Assembly: GCA_033964015.1 (NCBI GenBank)
Contig: CM066913.1
Coordinates: 12,146,953 to 12,210,952 of the forward strand
DNA length: 64,000 bases
Origin: Scolanthus callimorphus
Taxonomy: Eukaryota; Cnidaria; Anthozoa; Actiniaria; Edwardsiidae
Direction of reading: 5' to 3'
The notes below the pieces were generated by a model. That model was given only the letters and a program-made list of their open reading frames with translations, did not search any database and was not told the origin of the DNA. Positions 1-9,732 of the stretch are shown here, piece by piece. Numbering within the stretch: the first letter of the stretch is position 1; each line of letters starts with the position of its first letter. The position numbers and the translations under genes were made by a program.

Positions 1-254
1 GGCAGTTTGACTACCGGTTTAGTACGCGCTACCCATCTCACCGCCCGCTTATTGACGCCCAGAGAATCTACCAGCTCAGCCAGAACATCCTCAACCGGAC
101 GAACAAGCAGCCGTGGGTGAACTACGCATTCTCTCGTGCTGTCAACTACCAGATAGCGGGATATTCTAGGTTCAGATTATACTGTAGTATGCGGCACATT
201 TATGAGTCAAACTATAGGGACTGTGTTAAACATTATTATGTTCTGGGTGGATAA
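1..254 (+). CDS. 3' terminal exon of acid sphingomyelinase-like phosphodiesterase (partial, tandem paralogue)
   Basis: The window opens inside an exon: bases 1-2 finish a Trp codon and the frame stays open to TAA at 252-254. The peptide aligns along its length with the last exon of the complete gene at 9047-13946. Both contain WQFDYRFS, then YAFSR, then an RF-LYCSMRH block, and both end in a short Gly-rich tail. It is therefore the last exon of a tandem duplicate on the same strand. The metallophosphatase core would lie upstream of the window, so catalytic residues cannot be checked here. This block is the C-terminal region that follows the catalytic fold in this family. The two copies differ at many positions, so the duplication is not recent. 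Confidence 0.85.
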   Translation, partial: QFDYRFSTRYPSHRPLIDAQRIYQLSQNILNRTNKQPWVNYAFSRAVNYQIAGYSRFRLYCSMRHIYESNYRDCVKHYYVLGG

Positions 255-291
255 GGGACTGCTTTATTTCTCTTTTCTTAACATCTAGTGC

Positions 292-1095
292 TACCCTGCT
301 AGCAGAGGTTTTTTTCTGTCAGTCTTTTATTAGCTAGCATTAAGTTGTTCGCGTGTCTGGTATGTCGCATGGTTGTTTTGATTTGCACCCGGGTGCATGC
401 AAATCAAAACAACCACGCGACATACCAGACACGCGAACAACTTAATGCTAGCTAATAAAAGACTAGCCTGCGAAAGCCGACACCACTTGGCGCTCGTCGA
501 AAGAGACTCCCGCAAAGAGGCGTCTGCGCGCTCAAGCCAAACATTCCATACTGATGACGTATTCTGACCCAGATCTGGTCAGAAGAATTACGTGGCCATT
601 TTAACTTTGTTGCATCTTTTTTCGTCTTATTTGTATACCTTACCATAAAATGCTTTGTATGCTATAAAATTTAAATATCAAACAGTCAAACTGGCTGCGT
701 AATACTTCTGACCAGATCTGGGTCAAAGTACGTCATCAGTATGGAATGTTTGGCTTGAGCGCGCAGACGCCTCTTTGCGCGTCTCTTTCGACGAGCGCTC
801 ATTCTCGTGCCCAGAGCTCCCCGGCTCGTCTCCTCGCAGGGGAGGCTCTGGTGACATTCATTTGAGGACCTTTGCTGATTGGCTGGTTTTGAACGTTAGT
901 GCATGCGCAGAAAGTTATTTCTCTCAACGGCTCTGTATTATTAAATCTCGCACATGCGTCAGTGGCTGTCACCAGAGCCTCCCCCGCGAGAAGACGAGCC
1001 GGGGAGCTCTGGGTAAGACAATGACGAGCGCTAAGTGGCGTCGGCTTTCGCAGGCTAATAAAAGACTGACAGAAAAAACCTCTGCTAGCAGGGTA
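292..1095. mobile_element. Composite of nested terminal-inverted-repeat elements
   Basis: The outer arms (TACCCTGCTAGCAGAGG onward at 292 and its complement ending at 1095) enclose at least three further inverted-repeat pairs. These are a near-perfect hairpin at 321-464, a 491-797 pair (CGCTCGTCGAAAGAGAC and its complement), and a 799-1024 pair (CCAGAGCTCCCCGGCTCG and its complement). The 799-1024 unit has a second copy at 51018-51238. There is no transposase coding sequence, so these are non-autonomous. The nesting suggests successive insertion into older elements. Confidence 0.75.
321..464. repeat. Near-perfect long hairpin (about 70-bp arms)
   Basis: The left arm 321-390 (starting AGTCTTTTATTAGCTAGC) and right arm 391-464 (ending GCTAGCTAATAAAAGACT) are almost perfectly complementary with nearly no loop. 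The centre reads CACCCGGGTG. Such a snapback is expected from a foldback duplication or a very short hairpin MITE. No coding sequence is present. Confidence 0.8.
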
Positions 1096-3674
1096 ATCTA
1101 GTGGTTGATAGGTACTTTTTGAATGCGGCTTACAAATGTAATTCAGTGTCACTTGTACAGTTTTGCAAATACTTTACTGGATAAAAGACTAGTAGACTTT
1201 CTAACAAAAATACTTTGATGATTTATGAATAACCTTACTTAAAAAAGAAACAAAAAATTTTAAATTTTCGTTTAATGAGGAAGAACGAATTTTAATCGTT
1301 TCTTGTCGAGTCTTTGTCGTTTCAGTTCAGCCTAGGACGTAATATAAAAAAACAAGCCGGTTACACGCATGGGAAGTGTTCGGAACTCACATGGATAGCC
1401 TTGGGAAATCCGAACACTTCCCATTCTTCTACCATCGGAAATTCAGCTTTTCCCATGGAATGGGTTTCTGCAGAAATTCCCTGTGTTACGAGCAAGATTT
1501 GGTACCTGCTTGGCTAAGACTGCCTAGCCCTTAAAATATAGGTCTACTCTGGGACGTTATGGAATTTATCCGCGAGATAGGCGAGAGAAGGTCCCAGACC
1601 AGGCTGAACATTGATGACAGAATCATCAGAACTTTAATGAAAGAAAGAGCACTCGATAGGCTAGGAAGCCGTAAAACAAAACAAAAATTGCCAGTCAAGA
1701 GCGTACCAAACCTACAATGTATCATTTCTCCGACAAAGTGTGAAATTGTGCAACAAAACGCATGCTGGAGCTAGTAATCAAGGTAGTTTTTAGTTCGGGG
1801 TCTTAAAAACACAGGAAAAAATTAAACTGAACAACTTCATGGCAGTGGTTTGAACATGTTCAAAAAAACCCATGCGATGCCCGCATGTAACCCTTAAAAG
1901 GTTTTCTTTTCAGTTGCCAGTTGAACGAGCATCATTCAATATATCTTGTTTTTAAAGTTTGGTTGGCCGAACTAGACCATCTATCCATCGTGCACCTGAT
2001 GGTGCTTGTGTCCTGTATTATTTCTCTCATATGTCCATCCTTCGCGTTGAGTTAGTAACTAGTAGGTGTGCCAGTAAGGTCGTAACTAGCAATTTTTGTC
2101 TTGGGGGCAAGCCTTTGTCATCCTTCGTTTTATACTAAAGTGTTTACTTCGGTGCCCCCCGCTACGGCTCGCGCCGTTCCAATCCAAAACAATAGAAAGT
2201 TTTCTATTATAAAGTCTAAGAAGAGGCATCCTTTGAAAAAGGCAAGGGTCGACAGAAGAACTCGACGTTTGCCTTAGGCCTTCAGAAGAAAATAAAACGA
2301 GGCCGGATGCAGGCTAATAATAATTCCCTCCGGCGCTTTTTGTGACGTATTTCAGGTATCGACTTTTATAGCATGGACAACAACAACCAAAGGTTGAGAT
2401 TTATGAGGACTTTTTGCTCGGAGCGAGCGTAGCGAGCGGAGAGCAAGTCTATTCTTGCCGTTACATGCGTGAGAGGTGATTTTTCATGTCTTTTTCATGT
2501 CCACAAAATCATCTACCCCATCTCAAAAGTGAGGTCAGCGGTCAATATATGCGCCGTACATGCGCGAGATGTTAGTATAGACAATTTTCATGTCCCGGTA
2601 GCAATGTTCATATGCATTCTTGACGTTGTTTAAATGACGTTTGACCTCAGAGTTCGCGTTTTCGATAACTGACACGTAGTTTTAATTACGGTCGAGCAAT
2701 GTTTATCAGAATTCAGCTAGGGTGTTTATTAGGCTTGCGGGTTTCCAGTTGGTCAAGCAAACAAGTGAAAATTATTAAAGGACAAGGTTCACAATTTGTG
2801 TTTGTGAGACCACTCAAAGTGATGCCCGTAAATTTGTTAGAACGATAACTTAGCTGAGCAAGTGAGCAATCCGTCATAATCTATTTAGCTTACAATGAAA
2901 CGCAGCTCTTACATCTGTCAACCAAACCGTAACTAGATGTCTAGATCTAGGCGCCCGAGAGAAATTCAATATTTGTAGAAAAAAACCAAAAACATTTCCG
3001 GCTAAAGAAATTGCACTTTTACAGTCTACAACATTTCAACGATACCTCATTGTCTGATTTTACAGCCATAGCTCCGAGCATTCCCATATCTTTCAGATAT
3101 TTCTAGTATAGCATTATTGTTTACAAGCCGAATTCTAAGGGTTTTTTATCCGTCCCATGCCTTGGAAGCCCGATAGGTGACATAGGTCTGTTAATCTGTG
3201 GCCTATATGAAAAATAGGAGGATCCTGAAGAGGATTAGACAAAATTCGAGTGGTATTAAAACCAGTGAAGATCACATTACCATTCTAGATTATGGAACAG
3301 TTCGCAGGTTCGTTCGCCTTCGGTGATTTTGCAAAACAGCACAAAGACATGCTTATCAAGGAACCGGAGCTGTTCAAACCCAAGCTGTAAGACCAGCCTG
3401 CTACCTATGACTATATAGTCATGAGAGCAAACCGTAATGGTGCAAGTTGCATGCCAGGTGATCAGCACGGCGACGGAGTAGTGGTAAGTTATTTCATTCG
3501 GAACACATCACGGAAAACTACAGCAAATACACTCAAAACATTCAGCAAATTTAATATTCTTATTTCAAAATCTCCGTGATATTTGCGAGATATAGTATGC
3601 GAAAAGAAACGTTAGCTTCCTCATAAAACATAAAGGCGCGGTACTACGGAGGATCTTATCGAATATCCATGATC

Positions 3675-5165
3675 TAATTACACTAATTAGTCCTGTGAGA
3701 TTGCGCAGAATGTCGTCTGATACTTAGCCGAGTTGGCTAGTCGGACGACATTTTGCAAATCGATAGCAGGACATCGCTAGCACAGAAACACCCCTGAAAA
3801 TATTTACTTTTGCACACTTCCTACGAGCTTTTAAGCTCAAAGATGTCAAATTTATCCCAGATGACGGAGGTATACTATGTCTTGTGCAGAAGACAGATAT
3901 TGAGTTTCAATGACCACATATGGCAGTGCATCAATCTACTGAATAATAACACCAAAAGTAGAGGCATATTTAACCATTAGTCCTGCGAGATTGCGCAGAA
4001 TTATATCAGGTTTTCTTGGATGGTTTTGTGCTATCGATGTACTGAATAATAAAACTATTATCCTGAAAGATTGCACAGAATTGCGTAAACGAACCGTTCC
4101 CAAGATGCATTGCGCGCTCGCCACCAGAACACTCGCTTCGCTTAGGGGTGGACCATTAGAAATTGGGGGAGGAGGGGTGGCAATTTTTTTGCGTATGAAT
4201 TTTTTTCGGGGATCAGGTTAGTGCAATAATTTTTTTGGATACTCGGAGGTCATGTACGAATTTGTTTTCGCAGACGACGCAAACACAACATATATTGTAA
4301 TACACGTTTATACATACATACCGAAACTTGTCAGAGTGAGAAGTATAAACCCATGAGGGGTACTGCGCATCGAGCTTCCCGTGGCGTTCCGTTCCCACAG
4401 AACCGCTCAAATCATATTGCTGTATGTATACACATCAACAAAATTTCTTATACTATATTTATATTGGTTCGAGAAATGGATAGTAAGAAAACCCCATTGT
4501 ACCATGTATAGGTACAATTTTGTTATGCTATATTTTATTGGTTGAGTTAAAAAGAATGAAGCTGTTAAACGTTTTCGCCATCCTGTAGGTTTTCGTATTC
4601 ATGCGCGCAACTGCGCGCCGCAAATTACGAAATTATTATTATTCATTTGTGTGAAGCGGTCTAAATGCCCGGGGGGAACTCTCATTTGGGTCGGGGGTAC
4701 TCGTCGTACCTTTTAGGGTTTAAAATCAGGCCTCTGGTACTTTTTAGGGGGTAAACATCGAAAACTTGTAATTTTTCTAGATAGGTACCTGTTAGAGGTC
4801 CGCTCTAGCAAATCAAGCAAGTCACACTTGTTGGTAGCCTGAATTTCAGGCGTATTTTCCTTCGTAAAAAATAACGAAGGAAAATACGTCTTGTTGGTAC
4901 CTTTTAGGGGTAAAATCGAAAGTTCCCGACGAGCACCCCGGCCCCAAATATTGGAGCCCCCCCCCCCCCCCCCCCCCGGGTCTAATTGACGAATTTCTAT
5001 ATTTGTAACGTCGAACTCACGTACAAAATTGGGGGGAGGGGGTAGATGCCGGTACCCACCCCCCTCTTCTCTAGAGGTTCTCTCTGTCTACTAAATAGAG
5101 ACGCCTAGGGACGAGACAGGCACAGAATATCGTCTGATACTTACTAGCCGACGAGGGACGCAGGA
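3675..5165. mobile_element. Cluster of MITE fragments (GATTGCGCAGAAT family and GTACTCGTCGTACC family)
   Basis: Motifs such as GATTGCGCAGAAT and GTCTGATACTTAGCCGA recur in both orientations at about 3680-3765, 3975-4095 and 5110-5165. They match copies at about 49180-49430 and 56600-56770. A second family, marked by GGTACCTTTTAGGG-like blocks and ending in a poly(C) run, lies at about 4670-4975. It recurs near 11345-11650, 13222-13585 and 54415-54805. No protein-coding content is seen. Confidence 0.6.
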
Positions 5166-5321
5166 GGATCTCATTGGGGTTAGGTACGGACCTTCGCGCG
5201 CCAGAATAGCATCCAAGCTTTATAGGAAGAGTTTAATCCAATATATAATACTAAACAATAGTACATTCGGATAATTAAAAAAGTACGTTCGGATAATTAA
5301 ATGCCACAAAATACATACTTG

Positions 5322-6240
5322 TTAATCAAACAATTTTAAAACCTCACCACAAAACTTGAGGCTGAGTTTCATGATTGACTCATCTTGCATACTTAAGATG
5401 TATTGAAATAAATGTTTATCATCAAATTTACGAAAAGAACTATTCACTAATCGCAAGGCCGTTAGCAAGCTGTCGCGCACTTTCTTAGAGTGACAACAAG
5501 ACATCAGTGCATGAAACTCATCCCCGATTTGACCCGAATCACATAAGGTACATAAACGTTCATTCAGGGGCAAGCCACTGTACCGACCAGATTCAATGGG
5601 CAGCTTGTGAGCAGAGACCCTGAGTTTAGTCACAGCTTGTCGATATTTAACATTTTGCTTCGTCAAGGTAGGTTTCATATTTGAAATTGCACTTGACTGT
5701 GCTGTAAGTTCTTAACTTACCACTTTGACACTGAATCTGGTCTGTCCAGTAACTACTGAAAAGTTTAAATAATTTTCCCTTTAAGCATTTACCGAAGACA
5801 GGTAATTGTTTACTCGGTACACTGAAATCACTTAATAAATTACAATCACACATTTTCAATAGATTGTTTACAAAAATCACAGGCTGTCGATTATTAACAA
5901 TGCATTCTCTTGCAGCACAACCAACAAGAGAATATTGAAAAATAGGATCCTTAATTCGGAGCCAGAACTTCGTCACCAGGGTCGAGATTTGAACAATCAG
6001 TGGAGCCTTTCCCAGTTCCCCATAAACTGCTAAATTAGTAGCTTTGGAGTTAACTCCAAGAATCCGCTTGAAAAACTTCAGTTGTAATCTCTCTACTTTG
6101 TTAACAATATTGAAAATCTTCTTTTTAAATACATCAAAATTCGGAATCCTGCCTAGGAGATATGGGCCCCAAATCTCACAACCGTACAGGAGTATTGGGA
6201 CAACCAGGGAGTGAAATAACTTGAGCAGGACCTTAATAGG
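5322..6240 (-). pseudogene. LINE (non-LTR retrotransposon) pol 3' remnant
   Basis: On the minus strand, reading from about 6240, there is a reverse-transcriptase C-terminal tail. It holds a block of the form LLYGCEIWGPYLLG, then VERLQLKFFKRILGV, and finally KLRVSAHKLPIESGRY followed by ERLCTLCDSG and EFHALMSC, the Cys/His-containing end typical of LINE pol proteins. The frame is broken between about 5647 and 5678, where two overlapping frames are needed, and no catalytic RT core is present. It is a 5'-truncated, decayed copy. A 185-bp-type MITE copy directly abuts it at about 6268. Confidence 0.7.
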
Positions 6241-6267
6241 GACATTCTCAATATTATATTACAATTT

Positions 6268-6440
6268 AGTATAAACCACCTAATGGTCTATTACAAATCC
6301 AGCATTCTGATTGGGTGACCTACTAATGGTCTATTAGTGATAGACCGCCCCTAGCAAAACCACCACCTTTCTTTGCAAGAAAACTTGATGTTTTCAACAT
6401 AACTTGATGTTTTCAACAACTTGATTTTTCAACATAAAAC
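6268..6440. mobile_element. MITE copy, TTTAGTATAAACCA family (truncated)
   Basis: Bases from about 6268 match the complete element at 47440-47624, sharing the terminal TTTAGTATAAACCA and internal CTATTAGTGATAGACCG. The right terminal repeat is not evident, so this copy is truncated or diverged. It lies next to the LINE tail. Confidence 0.65.
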
Positions 6441-6532
6441 ACAGGGGACCCAAGGTCATATGTTGTGACTCGAAATGACATTTTAAGAAATGACTACTAG
6501 ATAACTTTTGAATTTGGGCACAGGTGGTTTTC

Positions 6533-6722
6533 TTATTCTAAAATGGTCTTTCGACACCTGTATGTTCTGCAACTTATAGCTCACCTGGAAAAATAAAAGT
6601 ACTTTCGGCTCATACGAGCTCATACGAACTGATGAGGGCTCGTATGAGCCGAAAGTACTTTTATTTTTCCAGGTGAGCTATAAGTTGCAGAACATACAGG
6701 TGTGGAAAGACCATTTCAGAAT
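6533..6722. repeat. Long perfect hairpin (about 80-bp arms)
   Basis: The arms at about 6533-6617 and 6639-6722 are complementary over their whole length (left arm includes CACCTGTATGTTCTGCAAC; right arm includes its complement). The loop is about 20 bp. The near identity of the arms indicates a young foldback or strong arm homogenisation. Confidence 0.8.
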
Positions 6723-6778
6723 GATAAGAAATGACTACGACGAATGTTCATAATAGAACATGTCATGTATCTACTATT

Positions 6779-7585
6779 AGGGACCGATCGTTTATAACGT
6801 CTACGGGGGGGGGGGGGGGGGGGGGGGGGGGGGTGGAATTTGGGTGGGGGAAAAAATTTAGAAGACATAGATTTTAGGGGGGTAATTTTTTGGCACCCTC
6901 TCTCAAAAGAGGGGGTAATTTTTTCAGGGACACTGTGGTTCAAACTAAATAATAATATGTATGCGTCGTGGCATACAGCGCTACGCCATATAGCAAGTAC
7001 GCGAATTTCGGCGCGCTTCGCGCGCAGCAGAATGTACAAAATAGTTTTTGAGTACGTGCGCAATGGAATGGCTACGAATGTCATTACAAGAAAATATATC
7101 TTAGTCAGGAGAAAAAAACTAACTCTCCCCAAAAAGACGCTCTGCAGTAATAACCATCGGAGCTGTCTCAGTTCGAAAAAGAAGGCCTATTTATTATAGG
7201 CAAGCGTGAGTTCCACTTTACGAGGATAGAGATTCGTCATTTGACCCTGCTTTACGCACGTCATTTGCGATCTTTGTTTACTACACACAGCAAATGGAAT
7301 GTTCATCTACATTTTCTTTGAGGTTTGGTGAAGTGCGTTTATATCATGCATAAAAATTAGGGCGCGCTTCGCGCGCAACAAAAAGAGAAATTTCTGTAAA
7401 TTGTCTTCCATTAGTTCAAACGGGAATCTGGTTACAGGGTGGGGGGTAAACTTTTTAGAACATCGATGTTATGTGGGGGTTATTTTTGTATCGCCTTTTT
7501 AATGAGGGGGGTGCGAATTTTAACATTCAATAAATTTAGAAAACCACCGCCCCCCCCCCGTGGACGTAATAAACGATCGGTCCCT
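6779..7585. mobile_element. TIR element with terminal poly(G)/poly(C) tracts
   Basis: The left end AGGGACCGATCGTTTAT is followed by a run of more than 25 G. The right end is its complement, preceded by a C run, ending at 7585. Internal sequence around 7288-7340 is repeated just outside at about 7591-7645 (ACAAATGGAATGTTCATC), suggesting an internal duplication. There is no transposase, so it is a non-autonomous DNA element. Confidence 0.6.
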
Positions 7586-8269
7586 TATATACACAACAAA
7601 TGGAATGTTCATCTATCTTTTCTCTGAGGCTTAATGAAATGGGTTTATCAAAATTCGCGCGCAACAACAAAAGAGAAATTTCTGTGAGAGAAACTGCTCG
7701 AAGCTCGATTGCAGCGTCGAAGTTAAATTCGGAATGCGACGGAAGCCAGAAAAAGTGGGGAGGCCGAGTCACATTTCGAAACAAAGGACAACCTCGTTCC
7801 CATGTCGTCAAACAGGAATGCCTGGTGGAATTTCTGCTTGACATTGCCAAAGTCACTTGAGCACGATAAGTTTGTATTTCACATCATAGTGCATTGTTGT
7901 ATAACTCATTCGAGATCCATGTAGATTCATGCTCCAAAAGGCTGTGTTTTCCAAAGAACAGGTAATAAGCTCCATCATTGTCGTTGATTTAGCTATTTTG
8001 TCCGCAAAGTCTCCGAGTATGACACTCCAACATTTTGCGGAGTATGACTTGAGCCACAAGTTTGAAAACTCGGTGATTTCCAGTAATAAGTCTTCTGTGA
8101 AATTCGAGTTACAGACATACATAGATGCATGCAAACTTCATTTAATCACGGAGATCCATCAACTAGGGAAGTATTCCGTATTCCCTTGATTTTGTTCCTG
8201 TTACACGAGAACGAATCCTTGGATGATGAGCTGATGAGTTAAGTTACTTCCGTGTGCTGCTTGATTAAT

Positions 8270-8911
8270 TTACAGTTAAAATCGTTGCATCGCGACCCAC
8301 GTTTTCAAAACATCGATTTGTTTTTGGCTTTTCTGTTCCGACAGTCAAATCTTATGAGCCAATCAGATTCTTGCCCTGTTTCGCATAGTGCAGTCGCCTT
8401 TCCGACGCGACGTTGTCTGGGGTGCTTACCATTGGTCAAGGAAAACTGGTTGGTTTGATCCGCGTCCAATGGTACAGAACATTTCGGTTGGGATGAAATA
8501 CCGAGAGGAATGGCGCTTACCATTCGCTTATTCGCATTTCGGTTTAGATCGGCTACCTTATTTGGTCATAAAACCGGTTGGAGTGCCAATGGTACAAACC
8601 ATTCCGATCGGTTCGTTCCAACTGGAATGGCGAGAAAACCTCCGAAGCTGAACCTCTCGTACCAACCGGAATGACCGAAACCTCGACTGTACCATTGGAA
8701 TCCCAACCGAAATTACCGGTTTTTCATGACCAATGGTAAGCACCCCTGGTTTCAGTTCAGAAGGAAGCCAGTTGACTGCACTAGGCGAAACAGGGCAACA
8801 GTATCATTGGCTCAGATATTTTGATCGGCGGAACAGTAAAGTCAAAATCCAAAAATAATTTGATTTTTTCCAAAACGTGGGTCGTGATGCAACGGTTTTA
8901 GCTGTAAACTA
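8270..8911. mobile_element. Inverted-repeat element interrupted by a second MITE
   Basis: The outer arms at about 8270-8310 (TACAGTTAAAATCGTTGCAT) and 8872-8911 (its diverged complement) continue inward through a GCCCTGTTTCGC-containing block on both sides. The interior is occupied by an independent element at 8419-8746 with its own terminal repeats. Confidence 0.6.
8419..8746. mobile_element. MITE, GGGGTGCTTACCATT family
   Basis: Starts GGGGTGCTTACCATTGGTC and ends with the complement, GACCAATGGTAAGCACCCC. The interior has several degenerate palindromic blocks (ACCATTCCGATCGG-like). A second copy of 293 bp lies at 55301-55593, inside a nicolin intron. Confidence 0.75.
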
Positions 8912-9046
8912 CAGGCCCTGTTTACTAGCAATTACCATTTTATTACAGCTCAGAGTGGTACTTTGCATTTTTACATATTGTTAAGATTTTTCGTCTGTTT
9001 CTAGGTGGGGTTTTCAAGACTTGAGACAACTGAAAACAAAAAAAAC

Positions 9047-9701
9047 ATGGGGCTTATCAGTGACTCCACAGATGGGGTGCTTGGGGTCTCATATGAGGAT
9101 GGAGCCCAAAAATGGAAAAAGAAGACTATGATTGCTCGTTTTTTATCAGCCATACTTACTGTCATATGCACAACTCTTATAGTTATTTTACTGCTGACAT
9201 ACGAGTTGCAATGGAATTGCCCGACATGTGCTGCTACTGGCGGCTCAAACAATCAATCAAACAGTTCTTTGGAAGGGTCAGTAAAATTCTTAGTTGCGTC
9301 AGATTTGCATTATGATGCCTACTATGATGAGATGATTGGGGACAAACCAACCTATTGTCGTCGACTGGGAAACTTTACCTTAGCAAGTTATAAAGCACAC
9401 TATGGACGCATTGGATGTGACTCTCCCGGCCTATTGATTGACAGCATGTTGAATGGAATGAAGGCTGTTTATGACAAAAACAATCCAGAATTCTTTCTTT
9501 TCACAGGTATTTTAACAAACATGGATGCAAAAATGGCCAAATTTTGATCTGTGAAAGTGTAAAGTTTGGCTTGTGACTCATGTTTGAATACTCAGGGATG
9601 GCGGAGCCAGGGGGGCTAACATATTTCATCAGGTTTTCATAAATGTTCACTAAATTCAGTCCCCCTCCCCCAATCTTGTCATACAATCTAACTAGCAAGT
9701 C

Positions 9702-9732
<31 letters not shown>

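Larger units (their letters stand above)
255..9046. other. 8.8-kb gene-poor intergenic region, repeat-rich
   Basis: No coding exon with homology or a convincing splice context was recognised between the partial phosphodiesterase and the next complete gene, apart from a LINE remnant near 5.3-6.2 kb. The rest is nested inverted-repeat elements, long hairpins and poly(G)/poly(C) tracts, listed separately. In 1.1-3.6 kb only a short hairpin (about 1370-1425) and AT-rich sequence are visible. A plausible acceptor (tttctag at about 9004) just before the phosphodiesterase start suggests an upstream non-coding first exon somewhere here, which I could not place. Confidence 0.6.

Noticed and set aside
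799..1152. Overlapping open frames of 108-117 codons around 0.8-1.15 kb
   Set aside because: They lie in inverted-repeat elements and show no protein character or homology.
6716..7199. Open frames of 119-138 codons near the poly(G) tract
   Set aside because: One contains a poly-Pro run from the C tract and the rest is element sequence; no homology or codon bias.
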